Part shown: positions 26,350-34,548 of the stretch, piece by piece
Layout: every line of letters begins with the position of its first letter
Numbering within the stretch: the first letter of the stretch is position 1
DNA from: Mesorhizobium sp. CU3
Lineage (GTDB): Bacteria > Pseudomonadota > Alphaproteobacteria > Rhizobiales > Rhizobiaceae
Assembly (NCBI RefSeq): GCF_006442965.1
Contig: NZ_VFWX01000023.1
Coordinates: 57,256-121,255 of the forward strand
Reading direction: 5' to 3'
Length of the DNA: 64,000 nt
The notes under the pieces: generated by a model
Seen by the model: only the letters and a program-made list of their open reading frames with translations
Database searches by the model: none
Told to the model about the DNA's origin: nothing
Position numbers and translations under genes: made by a program

Positions 26350-27128
26350 CGGGTTTCTCCGGTTGGGGAATTGGTCTCGCCAAGCAGCGTGTCGAGAATG
26401 CCGGTCTCGATCGCCGCCGCCTCGCGGGCAAGTGCCGCACTTCCCCCGCGCGGGCGCGGCAGCGGCACCGCCACTTCGGCGACGACGCGCGCGGGGCGTG
26501 CGGAAAGCACATAGATGCGATCGGACAGAAGCACCGCTTCGCGCACATCGTGGGTGATGAGCAGCGCCGTCCAGCGATTGGCCTGCCACATCGTCTCCAG
26601 CCAGCGCTGCATCGCGGCGCGTGTCAGCGCATCGAGCGCGCCGAACGGTTCGTCGAGCAAGAGCATGTCCCGCTCTTGCACCACGGTGCGCAAAAGCGCG
26701 GCGCGCTGGCGCATGCCGCCGGACAGCTCGGCCGGCCAGGCGCGCTCGAAGCCGGCAAGGCCGAATGCGGCAAAGAGCGGCGCGACCCGGAGCCGCGCGG
26801 CCCGACGCTTCATGCCCTGCACTTCGAGCCCGAGCGTCGCATTGTCGATGACGCGCCGCCACGGCATCAGCGCATCGCGCTGCGGCATGAAGGCGAAGCG
26901 ACCGCCGTGGTCGTCGAGCGGCGCGCCGTCGAAGCGCATCTCGCCCTCGCCTTTGATTGCGCCGGTAAGCAGTTGGAACAGCGTCGACTTGCCGGCGCCG
27001 GAAGGCCCCAGGATAGAAACGAATTCGCCTTCGCGGACATCAAGCGAGACGCCGGAAAGCACGTCCAAGGCGCCGAAGCTTTTGCGCACGTCGCGAAGCT
27101 CGAGCCGCGTCATCGCCAGCCGCGTCAT
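26346..27128 (-). CDS. thiZ: ABC transporter ATP-binding protein, thiamine-precursor uptake
   Basis: A 260-residue ATPase of the nitrate/sulfonate/taurine-type importers: Walker A GPSGAGKST, signature LSGGMRQRAALLRT, Walker B MLLLDEPFGALD, switch His in LLITHDV. Starts are at 27128 (ATG overlapping the permease stop by ATGA) or an in-frame ATG at 27113. The tight ATGA overlaps on both sides show translational coupling with the permease and the binding protein. Confidence 0.9.
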   Translation of the reverse strand: MTRLAMTRLELRDVRKSFGALDVLSGVSLDVREGEFVSILGPSGAGKSTLFQLLTGAIKGEGEMRFDGAPLDDHGGRFAFMPQRDALMPWRRVIDNATLGLEVQGMKRRAARLRVAPLFAAFGLAGFERAWPAELSGGMRQRAALLRTVVQERDMLLLDEPFGALDALTRAAMQRWLETMWQANRWTALLITHDVREAVLLSDRIYVLSARPARVVAEVAVPLPRPRGGSAALAREAAAIETGILDTLLGETNSPTGETR

Positions 27129-28030
27129 GGCCGACCCTTGCTCGAAGGGCCATCCTCGCGCCCTGCCCGCTCCCAGGGCATGGCGAGGCGCTGCGCCAGC
27201 ACGGCAAGGCCGAACAAGCCGAGTGTCAGTGCCGAGCTGACGGCGACGGCAGCAAGCACCAGGTCGGGCCTGAAATTGTTCTTGGCGCTGAGCATGTAGA
27301 TGCCAAGCCCTTTCGCCGCTCCCGCATATTCGGCGAAGATCGCGCCAACCACCGCATAGGTGATCGAAATGCGCAGGCCGGCGAAGAAATAGGGCAGCGC
27401 CGAAGGCAGCCGTGCGGCCCAAAAAATACGCCGGCGCCCCGCCCCCATGGCGGCGAGCATTCGGGCGATCTCATTGCTGGTCGAGGCATAGCCCTCGACC
27501 AGCGCCACCATCATCGGGAAGAAGGTGACCAATGCCACCAAAAGAATCTTCGGCAAGAGCCCGAAGCCGAACCACAGCACCACCAGCGGGGCGATCGCCA
27601 CCAGCGGCAAAGTCTGGCTGGCGATGAGCAAGGGAAGCAGCGCGCGGCGCAGTGGCGCGACGAAATCGACCAGCACCGAGAGGATGAAGGCGGCGGCTAG
27701 CGAACAGGCGAAGCCGCAGAGCGTGGCGCGCAGCGTGGGCAGCGTGTTTTCGGCAAGGGCCGCACGGTTCTCCCAGGCCTGCGCAAGGACGCGGGATGGA
27801 GCCGGCAGCACCGTCGGCGCGATGCCGCCGAGGCAGGCGTAGAGTTCCCAGGCGATGAGGAGCAGCGCAAAGGAGATACCGGCGGGAGCGAGGTTGGTGC
27901 AGGTCTTCGCGAAGGCTGATCTCCCTTTTTGCGGGGGAGATTGGCCGTCATCGCGGTCTTCGCTATTCACCAAGGGATTTCTTGGCGAAGAGATTCCACC
28001 CTCACGCAACGGATCAAACACAACAGCCAC
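27125..28030 (-). CDS. thiX: ABC transporter permease, thiamine-precursor uptake
   Basis: About 301 residues with six predicted membrane helices and the EAA loop (MLAAMGAGRRRIFWAARLPS). The first ~45 residues (EGGISSPRNPLVNSEDRDDG, then QSPPQKGRSAFAKT) are hydrophilic and encoded by a palindromic repeat, so the gene has an N-terminal extension or the repeat lies just upstream of a later start. GTG at 28030 has GAGGAGAAGTGTC before it; a TTG at 28045 is the longest choice. Confidence 0.88.
   Translation of the reverse strand: MAVVFDPLREGGISSPRNPLVNSEDRDDGQSPPQKGRSAFAKTCTNLAPAGISFALLLIAWELYACLGGIAPTVLPAPSRVLAQAWENRAALAENTLPTLRATLCGFACSLAAAFILSVLVDFVAPLRRALLPLLIASQTLPLVAIAPLVVLWFGFGLLPKILLVALVTFFPMMVALVEGYASTSNEIARMLAAMGAGRRRIFWAARLPSALPYFFAGLRISITYAVVGAIFAEYAGAAKGLGIYMLSAKNNFRPDLVLAAVAVSSALTLGLFGLAVLAQRLAMPWERAGREDGPSSKGRP
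27905..28000. repeat. Palindromic repeat in the 5' part of the permease gene
   Basis: GATCTCCCTTTTTGCGGGGGAGATTGGCC is followed by ~50 bases holding CCAAGGGATTTCTTGG; this resembles the mosaic elements near 28850 and 19880. It lies in frame within the permease N-terminus. Confidence 0.55.
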
Positions 28031-28070
28031 GACACTTCTCCTCAACGACGAACGGCGCTGGAAAACGCGC

Positions 28071-28679
28071 TCAAACCGCGGTTGGGCTGTTGGCTGAAAT
28101 GGTGATATCGAGGGTCACGTGCCCGGCGCCGGGGCCGAAGCGGCAGAAGGCTTCGTAGAGCGTGGCGAACACCGCGCCGGCGTCGCCGCGAAGCTTGGTG
28201 CAGAAGTTTTTCGAGCGTTCGAACACACCCGACTTTTTCAGGAAGTCGATGCAGCCGTAGATCTCGTCCATGTGGTCTCCGGTGCCCATCACATAGAGCG
28301 AGAACTGCGCCGCGGTCGGCTGGCCGGTGGAAGGCGTTTGCGCAACCGCGCTGAGCGCGGCAGCCTTGCGTTCATCGAGTGGTATCGCCGGGCCGCCGAT
28401 CTCGTCCGAGCGGCAGATCGGATCGTCCGGCTCGCCCGGGCAGCCGCGCGAGACCGCCGCCGACAAAACGCAATGCTTGCCGCTTGCAGCCGCCGCCACG
28501 AACAGGTCGCGCATGGCGGGAAACAGCACTTCGGGAGGCCCGACCAAGAGCGTCGAGATATCGTCGGTCTCGATCCTCAACCGGTCGCGCCAGGGATCGA
28601 GCGCGCCCAGCGCGCCGAAGATGACGCCGACGAAATCGTCGGTCATGGGGTAAAGGGAAATCTGTGCGCCGGAAAACAT
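28071..28679 (-). CDS. ykoF: YkoF-family thiamine/HMP-binding protein
   Basis: A 202-residue protein with two tandem YkoF-like alpha/beta halves: MFSGAQISLYPMTDDFVGVI at residue 1 and AAQFSLYVMGTGDHMDEIYG at ~121. Between them RLRIETDDISTLLVGPPEVL and NFCTKLRGDAGAVFATLYEA occupy the equivalent second strands. Bacillus YkoF binds thiamine and HMP and sits in an HMP uptake operon. Here it is the first gene after a TPP riboswitch, which supports the assignment. Confidence 0.88.
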   Translation of the reverse strand: MFSGAQISLYPMTDDFVGVIFGALGALDPWRDRLRIETDDISTLLVGPPEVLFPAMRDLFVAAAASGKHCVLSAAVSRGCPGEPDDPICRSDEIGGPAIPLDERKAAALSAVAQTPSTGQPTAAQFSLYVMGTGDHMDEIYGCIDFLKKSGVFERSKNFCTKLRGDAGAVFATLYEAFCRFGPGAGHVTLDITISANSPTAV

Positions 28680-28681
28680 CG

Positions 28682-28777
28682 CCCGCCTCGCTCCGCTGGT
28701 ATTATCCAGATCAGCTTTAGGGTCCGAAGGCTTGCCACCTCCATCTCAGCCCCGACCGTACGGAGCACCCCTGTGGA
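28682..28777 (-). ncRNA. TPP riboswitch (THI element)
   Basis: On the minus strand CAGGGGTGCTCCG, then GGGGCTGAGATGG, then ACCCTAAAGCTGATCTGGA and TAATACCAGCGGAGCGAGG appear in order with the usual spacing; these are the invariant thi-box segments. It ends a few bases before the ykoF ATG, so it most likely controls translation initiation or early termination of the ykoF-thiXZY operon in response to thiamine pyrophosphate. Confidence 0.93.
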
Positions 28778-28845
28778 TACGGGGTTTAAAGCACTGTTTG
28801 CGGCGGTAGGGAAGCGGATTTTTGGCGGCGCGCAGCGGGCCAGGT

Positions 28846-28907
28846 GCCTCATCTCCCGTAGGGGAGATGGCCGGTTATAAGATTTTTTGCGGATTTCTTA
28901 TAACCGG
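28846..28907. repeat. Palindromic repeat and 12-bp inverted repeat
   Basis: A CATCTCCCGTAGGGGAGATGG hairpin (28849-28869) is followed by CCGGTTATAAGA (28871-28882) and its inverted copy TCTTATAACCGG (28896-28907) around a 13-base loop. It separates the divergent riboswitch operon and the gene at 29001. Confidence 0.65.
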
Positions 28908-28948
28908 CGACTAACCGGCGACATTCGTTCAAATTGTACGAATAACGC

Positions 28949-28977
28949 TTGACCTTTCTTCGTACATAGAGTACGAT
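28949..28977 (+). promoter_or_regulatory. Promoter with CGTAC-N5-GTACG operator
   Basis: -35 TTGACC (28949-28954), 17-bp spacer, -10 TACGAT (28972-28977). The inverted repeat CGTAC-ATAGA-GTACG occupies 28961-28975, over the spacer and -10. The layout matches the promoter of the gene at 20326-20736 base for base in register, so the S24 regulator probably acts here too. Confidence 0.75.
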
Positions 28978-29000
28978 TTTTTCTTTGGAAGGATCGTCTT

Positions 29001-29351
29001 TTGAGCACCGCGAACCATGCCGCTTTTGCCGACCTCTCCCGCCCTTTGCTGTCACCTTTGCCGCTCAAGGAGCGCGAGCGCCTGGCCGGCGCCTGGCGCA
29101 TGGCCAGCCAGGACATCGCCGACGACATCCGCTTCATCCGGCAATATCTGAAGGTGATCGCCGAAAAGGACGAGCGGCTGTCGACCGGCACGCTGGTGCA
29201 CGGCTCGGCTTATGTTCAAGCCTGCGCGGACTGGCTGCCAGAGACGGTGGCGCGGTATCTGCGCAATCTCAGGCTTATCAGCGAATGCGAGAGCGCGATG
29301 ACCGCGGCAGGCGTCAGCTTTGCAAAGTCGAGCGATGCCTGGGACGCGTAA
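29001..29351 (+). CDS. Hypothetical protein, likely target of the S24 regulator
   Basis: A 116-residue mostly helical soluble protein (GAWRMASQDIADDIRFIRQY, DWLPETVARYLRNLRLISEC). A TTG start at 29001 follows GGAAGGATCGTCTT and lies ~17 bases after the expected transcription start. No family recognised. Its promoter shares an operator with the regulator locus at 20.7 kb. Confidence 0.7.
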   Translation: MSTANHAAFADLSRPLLSPLPLKERERLAGAWRMASQDIADDIRFIRQYLKVIAEKDERLSTGTLVHGSAYVQACADWLPETVARYLRNLRLISECESAMTAAGVSFAKSSDAWDA

Positions 29352-29519
29352 GGCCCGAAGGCGCGCTGGCAGAATGAGAGGGCGCGAGGGACTGCGACCT
29401 TGCCTTTATCGGCCAATACGGTCCAAGCTTGCCGTCAGCCCACCGCCATCGTGAACGGCTTCGCCGCGGCACGCGGTGCCCTTGCGAGGCTGCTTGAAAA
29501 TGAACTTGGAAACCCGCCG

Positions 29520-29756
29520 TCAGGCCTTCTTGGCAGGTGCTTTCGGCTTGGCAGGCGCCTTTGCCTTGGCCGGCTTTTCAGCCTTGGCCGCCTTCGGCTT
29601 GGCCGCAGCCGCCTTTTTGGTCTTCGGCTTGGCCGTGCCATCAACCTCAGCCGTGGCCTGCTCCCAATGCTCCATATGCGCCCCTTCAGGGCGGCCGGCC
29701 TGTTCCCAGATCTCGTGCGCCCGCTGGCGAATGCGTTCGTGCCTGTCGTCCGTCAC
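29520..29756 (-). CDS. DUF2934 protein with histone H1-like tail
   Basis: 78 residues. The N-terminal ~35 match DUF2934 (RIRQRAHEIWEQAGRPEGAH, then MEHWEQA). The C-terminal ~40 are repeated Lys/Ala/Pro (KAAAAKPKAAKAEKPAKAKA), like bacterial H1-type tails, suggesting nucleic-acid binding. A GTG start at 29756 is preceded by AGGAGGCGACAA. Confidence 0.85.
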   Translation of the reverse strand: MTDDRHERIRQRAHEIWEQAGRPEGAHMEHWEQATAEVDGTAKPKTKKAAAAKPKAAKAEKPAKAKAPAKPKAPAKKA

Positions 29757-29866
29757 TTGTCGCCTCCTAAGGTTCGGGACTGTTCCCCGGCTAAACCTTA
29801 GCCGAATTTTTGCCTGCCGTCTTCGACATCACGCATAAGCGACCGAGTTTGAGGCTGCAATTTCCC

Positions 29867-30076
29867 TCAGTGTCCGTCGATGACGACGGCGACACCCAGA
29901 TGCGCTGCCTTCTTCGTAATCAATCCGGCTAAATCCGCGTCAGATCGGTCAGTTCCGGTAAGCTCGCGCAGCAGGGCGATCGCTTCCTTCATCGGCAGCA
30001 AACCGGTCCTGTGCTCGGCCAGGAGCTTGTCGACCATGACGGCAACATCTGGTGATTCGACATGAGGATGGTGCAT
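29867..30076 (-). CDS. Small hypothetical protein
   Basis: A 69-residue soluble protein (MHHPHVESPDVAVMVDKLLA, then helical MKEAIALLRELTGTDRSDAD). GGAGGGAGCGCG stands before the ATG at 30076, favouring it over the longer start at 30142. No family recognised. Confidence 0.65.
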   Translation of the reverse strand: MHHPHVESPDVAVMVDKLLAEHRTGLLPMKEAIALLRELTGTDRSDADLAGLITKKAAHLGVAVVIDGH

Positions 30077-30154
30077 CGCGCTCCCTCCCAAAGACGATGC
30101 TTCCCGCCACTTCGAAAAAATGGCGGGAAGCTGTTTGTCCACGTGAACGTCACA

Positions 30155-30454
30155 TCAATCGATGACCTGGATGACCCGCCGTGTGCCGGGGTCGATGAGC
30201 ACGGTGTGATCATTGACTACAGCGTAGCGGTACTGGACGTCCGGCACCTCCTGCAGTTCAACCGTGTCCGGCACCGTTGAGCCGACGCCGAGTTCCAGAC
30301 CCAGCACGTTGACCGAGGCGATCTTGTGCTTGTGGACATATTCCTTGACCACGACCTGCTGCTCAGGCGTGACGATCACCTCGTCCGCGGCGGCGACGCT
30401 GAGACCGGCCATGAGAGCCAGACCGGCGACGGCGGGAATGAGGGTGGTTTTCAT
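30155..30454 (-). CDS. DUF1236 exported protein
   Basis: 99 residues. A Sec signal peptide (MKTTLIPAVAGLALMAGLSV, AAADE) is followed by the DUF1236 domain (QVVVKEYVHKHKIASVNVLG, VELQEVPDVQYRYAVVNDHT, then VLIDPGTRRVIQVID). These are common periplasmic proteins of unknown role in Rhizobiales. CAGGAGAGATACG precedes the ATG. Confidence 0.87.
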   Translation of the reverse strand: MKTTLIPAVAGLALMAGLSVAAADEVIVTPEQQVVVKEYVHKHKIASVNVLGLELGVGSTVPDTVELQEVPDVQYRYAVVNDHTVLIDPGTRRVIQVID

Positions 30455-30696
30455 CGTATCTCTCCTGTTTGTTGACGAGCTCCGCCCTGCCTCCGCGAAT
30501 GCGGAAACACAGGCAGGTCGAACATGGGAGCTCGAAGGGCAAACGCCCCCGCATGGGTCTTGTTCCGTCACGCCGACCAATTGATGCCGGGCGTGCCCAT
30601 GCGTCCGCTGGGGGGAACAGTTGCGACCGCCCCGCATTTAAAAGGGACTGCTAAGCGAAAGGCGACAATATGCATGAAGGTCTCGTCAGGAGCGAC

Positions 30697-31002
30697 ATGA
30701 AGCTCCAAACGCCGGTGGCGGTCACAGTCGGTGCCGGTTTCAAGCGCGAGATCGCCTCGCTTGGCGAAATGCAGAATTTCCTCAAGGAATGGCCGGCCAT
30801 GCGTGGCGAGAATTATGCGGCGGCATTACAAGCCTGCGAGGCCGCGCGGAGCGGACAAACTAATCTCGGTGAGGTGCGGCGAGCCTTCCTCGTTTTTGCC
30901 AAACAGGCGGGCATCGTGTGGACCGGAGCCGATCCGGTGGCGGTGCTGCGCGAGGCAAAGCTCAGACGCGTGAGGACGCGACAAAGCCAGGCGCGGCACT
31001 GA
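30697..31002 (+). CDS. DUF982 domain protein
   Basis: A 101-residue cytoplasmic protein with the DUF982 pattern: FKREIASLGEMQNFLKEWPA, RGENYAAALQACEAARSGQT, LGEVRRAFLVFAKQAGIVW. The family is abundant in rhizobia with no known function. CAGGAGCGAC supports the ATG at 30697 over one at 30670. A strong hairpin follows. Confidence 0.85.
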   Translation: MKLQTPVAVTVGAGFKREIASLGEMQNFLKEWPAMRGENYAAALQACEAARSGQTNLGEVRRAFLVFAKQAGIVWTGADPVAVLREAKLRRVRTRQSQARH

Positions 31003-31041
31003 AGCTTCACCGATGTCCACCTTCGCTTTGCTGCCGGAAAC

Positions 31042-31082
31042 AGCCGAGCACCCGCCATGTTCGATGTGGCGGGTGCTCGGCT
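31042..31082. terminator. Long hairpin terminator
   Basis: A perfect 16-bp stem AGCCGAGCACCCGCCA / TGGCGGGTGCTCGGCT with a 9-base loop, 40 bases after the DUF982 stop; no T-run on the plus side. Confidence 0.7.
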
Positions 31083-31358
31083 AACCGACGAATGAAGGGA
31101 CTTATATTCGTCAGTCTGAGATGCCAAATGGGAAAAGAGGCGATAGGTTTCAGCGGCGGGACCAATGCGGCGCGATATCGGACTTCGGTCCGGCGATCGT
31201 CGCGAAAGCCACCGCCGCGACATTGCGCCAAACGAAAGGCGGGCGGCCTGACGTCCGAGGGGACGCGAAGTCGCTTTTATCCGCTCGCTACCAGCCGCGC
31301 GCCTGCGGCTTTTTGCGATCGGTGAATAACTCGGTTTCTTTGCGGATTTCCGAGGCTG

Positions 31359-31580
31359 TCAGCCGGACGTCTGCTCGCCCAGCGCCTCGGTGAGGAATGA
31401 CGCGGCGATGAGGTCGTCCGCGTCAATGCGTAGGGAGCCCTCGCCGCCCCCCATTATGGCAGCGACTTTCTGGAAGGCGCGCATATCGTGTTCGGTTATC
31501 CTGGCGTCCTGCATCCTGGCTCGCAGATCGGCGACACGCATCCCGAGCGAACGGGATGTCCCGATTTCTCTTTTCGACAT
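31359..31580 (-). CDS. Small hypothetical protein
   Basis: A 73-residue protein (MSKREIGTSRSLGMRVADLR, then ARMQDARITEHDMRAFQKVA and a C-terminal acidic helix). GAGGAGACTGACCAAG lies upstream. The longer frame to 31658 has a Gly-rich start with no ribosome site. No family recognised. Confidence 0.6.
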   Translation of the reverse strand: MSKREIGTSRSLGMRVADLRARMQDARITEHDMRAFQKVAAIMGGGEGSLRIDADDLIAASFLTEALGEQTSG

Positions 31581-32137
31581 CTTGGTCAGTCTCCTCCCCC
31601 AACCCGTGCCCGTTATGCCGCCGCCCGAATCCGCATCTTGCTCACCGCTTGTGTCCATGATGAGGCAGGCGAATCCAGAGCCGCAACGAGTGCCTATACC
31701 GAAGGTTCCATTAGCTTATGTTCACAAAATAAAACATGCTTAACGGGCCGCCGAATCGGCTCGGCTCCATTACGATTGCTGGCCAACTGGCGCCATCGTC
31801 GCTGCCGACCCACATGCTGGTGGGCTTTGACCATCCTGATCTGATCGGTATGCATTCCAAGAAATGCCCGCCGCGTCCGGGGGCGTTTCAATGCCGCGGG
31901 CATGTCTCATTGGCGCTCCTTGAATGACCGATCCCGGCAACGATGCGGCCGCAGCCGACAGTTGACCCATGATTCCTCCGCCCGAGGTCCGCATCCGGAC
32001 AGGACGAAAGGGCAACCGGTGCGCCGGCAAACCGTTCCGTCTTGCGATCCCTTGGGAAAAGGTGCATGGGTCATGGCGGGTAGAGAAATGGGCGAGATCG
32101 CCGACGATCGAATTGGTCGCGGCGCTCGGTTGGGCAA
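31581..32137. other. Intergenic region upstream of exoX
   Basis: About 560 bases with no supportable gene. It must contain the exoX promoter, but I see no clear -35/-10 pair. Confidence 0.4.
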
Positions 32138-32428
32138 ATGTATTTTCCGCAGTTTCTTGTGGGAATGATCGCAACGCTCCTGGTGATCCTGGGCTGGACT
32201 TACATTTCCACGGGATCGATCTGGGAAGCGATCGGCTGGACAGTGCTTGCAGCGGTGGTGCTGCAGGCAGGCTACTTCGTAACCGTATTGTTGCTTGTCC
32301 AACGCGAGGCCCGCGTTAGCGATGAGGGTAAGGCCAGCGATACCGGCACGACCCCCGCCAAGCTGCCTGGTCCGTTCGAGCGCGACGGCATCATCCAGGC
32401 GCTGATCTCGCGACTTAAACTTCTCTAA
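32138..32428 (+). CDS. exoX: ExoX/PsiA-type exopolysaccharide production repressor
   Basis: A 96-residue inner-membrane protein: two hydrophobic helices (FLVGMIATLLVILGWTYIST and TVLAAVVLQAGYFVTVLLLV) and a short basic cytosolic tail. YISTGSIWEAIGWTVLAAVV with QAGYF is the ExoX family signature. In Sinorhizobium ExoX lowers succinoglycan synthesis post-translationally by antagonising ExoY. No exo cluster lies next to it here. Confidence 0.85.
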   Translation: MYFPQFLVGMIATLLVILGWTYISTGSIWEAIGWTVLAAVVLQAGYFVTVLLLVQREARVSDEGKASDTGTTPAKLPGPFERDGIIQALISRLKLL

Positions 32429-32433
32429 ATTTC

Positions 32434-32466
32434 GCCGAGCGGCACACGGCCGCCCGGCGACTTTCG
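32434..32466 (+). terminator. Probable terminator after exoX
   Basis: GCCGAGCGGC / GCCGCCCGGC (one mismatch) around a short loop, followed by GACTTTCGTT, 6 bases after the stop. Confidence 0.6.
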
Positions 32467-32474
32467 TTGCATTC

Positions 32475-32879
32475 TCAACGCGCCGTTGCTGTGGCCGAGT
32501 GCGTCGATTGCGCCGGCGAGAAAACCATGAAGGCAAAGACCAGCACCGCCGCGGCGACGATCAGCGAACCGATGCCCAGGATGGGCTCGACAGCATCGTT
32601 TCCCTGCGCGTATTTCAGGTAAAGCGGCGGCAGCATTACGACCAGGCCAAGCGTGTAGAGCCCGTAGTGGATCATGGCCAGGCGCTTTTCGGCCTTGGCC
32701 GGGTTCAGCGCATAATAGCCACCGAAAATGGCGCTGGTGACCCAGCCCAGAAGATTGAAATGGGCATGCGCCGGATAAGCGCCGTGATCGCCGGAGATCC
32801 CCATCTTGATGCCGATGGCAATGCCCAGCAGGAAGAAGATGACGGCGGTCTTGAAGAAAAGCTCTGAAACGCGCGGCAT
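32475..32879 (-). CDS. Four-helix membrane protein, haem-copper oxidase-like fragment
   Basis: 134 residues with four hydrophobic helices (FFKTAVIFFLLGIAIGIKMG, WVTSAIFGGYYALNP, MIHYGLYTLGLVVMLPPLYL, LGIGSLIVAAAVLVFAFMVF). HAHFNLLGW at ~38-46 resembles the haem-ligand helix of the NorB/cytochrome oxidase subunit I family, but the rest of that protein is absent; it is a short stand-alone family. CATAGGAGGGACAACGAC precedes the ATG. Confidence 0.75.
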   Translation of the reverse strand: MPRVSELFFKTAVIFFLLGIAIGIKMGISGDHGAYPAHAHFNLLGWVTSAIFGGYYALNPAKAEKRLAMIHYGLYTLGLVVMLPPLYLKYAQGNDAVEPILGIGSLIVAAAVLVFAFMVFSPAQSTHSATATAR

Positions 32880-33253
32880 GTCGTTGTCCCTCCTATGCCT
32901 TTAAACCCCTACGCCGTCGAGACTACACCGGGTCGAGGTTCACCGCCATGCGCCCTGAGGCTCGGCAACAGCTATTACCGCGCGTCGGACAGCCATGGGG
33001 GGCGCCTGGCACGTCGTTGGGGGTGTGAACGAAGCCTGATTTTTCCGCTCTGCTTGCGCCTTCGGGATCGGGGCGCCCTACGCTCAGACCTTGCGCCGCG
33101 CATTCTCAGACCTAAGGCCGAATCTTCTCTAAGACTTACGTCTAAGTGCCTGCAAATATTACATTTTAGTATTCCGTGCATTTTATCATTCTCGGAAATC
33201 CCTCGTATAGGCGGCCGGCTTATCACTTAGCCCATCCGGCAGGGGTACTCTCA
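32880..33253. other. Intergenic region between divergent genes
   Basis: About 370 bases. The last ~70 before the TadG-like start are AT-rich (GCAAATATTACATTTTAG) and probably carry its promoter; I see no other feature. Confidence 0.4.
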
Positions 33254-34471
33254 ATGATTGGGCGGTTCTGGGCTTCGACGCGCGGTAATTTCGCGGTGGC
33301 GACCGCCATCGCAGTGGTGCCGCTCGTGCTTGCCGTCGCCGGCGCAATGGATCTGGTGGGCACCAGTGACGACGCCGCCCAGTTGCAGAACTCGCTGGAC
33401 GCGGCGGACCTGGCCATCGGCACGAAATACCAGCCCGGCATGTCGGCAAGCGATGTGCAACAACTTGGCGGTACCTTCTTCGCGGCCAATATGAGTGTTG
33501 CCGACACGCAGGAATATAACGGCAGCGTCGCGGCCCTGCACGCGGCCGTAAGCGGCGATCCGAGCGCCTATGTCATTTCGCTGTCGTCCAGCATCAGCCG
33601 GCCCGCCTTCGTCAGCGGCGCGCCGGCCTGGCAGGCGGCCCGTTCCGCTTCTGTCAAGGTCAAGCCCGGCGCGCAGGCATGCGTGCTGGCACTCGACCCG
33701 CATGCAGATGACGCGGTCAACCTGCAGGGCTCCACCGACGTAGCCATGAATGGCTGTATAATCGCGGCCAATTCGGACGCGGCCGACGCCGTCAGCCGAG
33801 GCGGGTCGGCAATCGTCAGCGCCGGTTGCGTCTCGACGGTCGGCACCACGCAAGGCTTGACGCCGCCCAACGCCACCCTTTCCTGCGGCGCGCCGCAGGA
33901 AAAGCAGTATGCTTCTTTCGATCCGCTCGCCGATGTCGTGCCTCCGGCCTACACGCTCTGCCAGTCGATGCCAAACGGCAAAACGGTCACGCTGTCGCCC
34001 GGCACCTATTGCGACAAGACCTGGTCGGGAAAGATCACCCTCAACCCAGGCACCTACATCCTGCGCAACGTCACCATAAAGCCCGGCGGCAACGGCAGCC
34101 TGAGTGGCCAAGGGGTGACGATCTTCCTGATGGAGAACTCGCAGCTCTATATCAACGCCAACGAGCAGGTGAACCTGTCGCCCCCCACCAGTGGGCCTTA
34201 TGCCGGCATCACCATCTTCCAGGCTCACGGCGACACCCAGGCGCTGACGCTAAACGGCGGATCCGGCTCGGTGGTGAGCGGCTTCGTCTACGCCCCGGAC
34301 GCCGCTATCACCTACACCGGAAATTCAGACATGAGTGCCCAGGGCAGTTGCCTCAGGCTTGTCGGCGACACCGTGGACATGACGGGGAACTCGGCCGTAA
34401 AGGCCGACTGCACCGCAGAACTCGGAAGCCTCGCAATGTATGCGGGCCGCATGATCACATTGGTCAACTGA
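33254..34471 (+). CDS. TadG-like pilus-assembly/secreted protein
   Basis: A 405-residue protein. The N-terminal TadE/G signature is present: a basic start then FWASTRGNFAVATAIAVVPL and an Asp-rich exit (AMDLVGTSDDAAQLQNSLDA). The rest is a periplasmic/extracellular region with repeated parallel beta-type strands (YCDKTWSGKITLNPGTYILR, NVTIKPGGNGSLSGQGVTIF). Unlike TadG there is no von Willebrand A domain. No tad cluster is nearby. The start at 33254 keeps the usual short basic n-region. Confidence 0.85.
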   Translation: MIGRFWASTRGNFAVATAIAVVPLVLAVAGAMDLVGTSDDAAQLQNSLDAADLAIGTKYQPGMSASDVQQLGGTFFAANMSVADTQEYNGSVAALHAAVSGDPSAYVISLSSSISRPAFVSGAPAWQAARSASVKVKPGAQACVLALDPHADDAVNLQGSTDVAMNGCIIAANSDAADAVSRGGSAIVSAGCVSTVGTTQGLTPPNATLSCGAPQEKQYASFDPLADVVPPAYTLCQSMPNGKTVTLSPGTYCDKTWSGKITLNPGTYILRNVTIKPGGNGSLSGQGVTIFLMENSQLYINANEQVNLSPPTSGPYAGITIFQAHGDTQALTLNGGSGSVVSGFVYAPDAAITYTGNSDMSAQGSCLRLVGDTVDMTGNSAVKADCTAELGSLAMYAGRMITLVN

Positions 34472-34548
34472 AGCGATGGGGTCAACTAAAGCGATGGCAG
34501 GCGACGCCTTCGCGAAGGTCGATCTTTCCGGATCTATTCAGGCGCGGC

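Noticed and set aside
26346..27422. N-terminal extension of the ABC ATPase
   Set aside because: It overlaps the permease in another frame; the ATGA-coupled start at 27128 is better.
33251..34228. Minus-strand ORF, 325 codons
   Set aside because: Antisense of the TadG-like gene; Gly/Arg/Asp-rich shadow composition.
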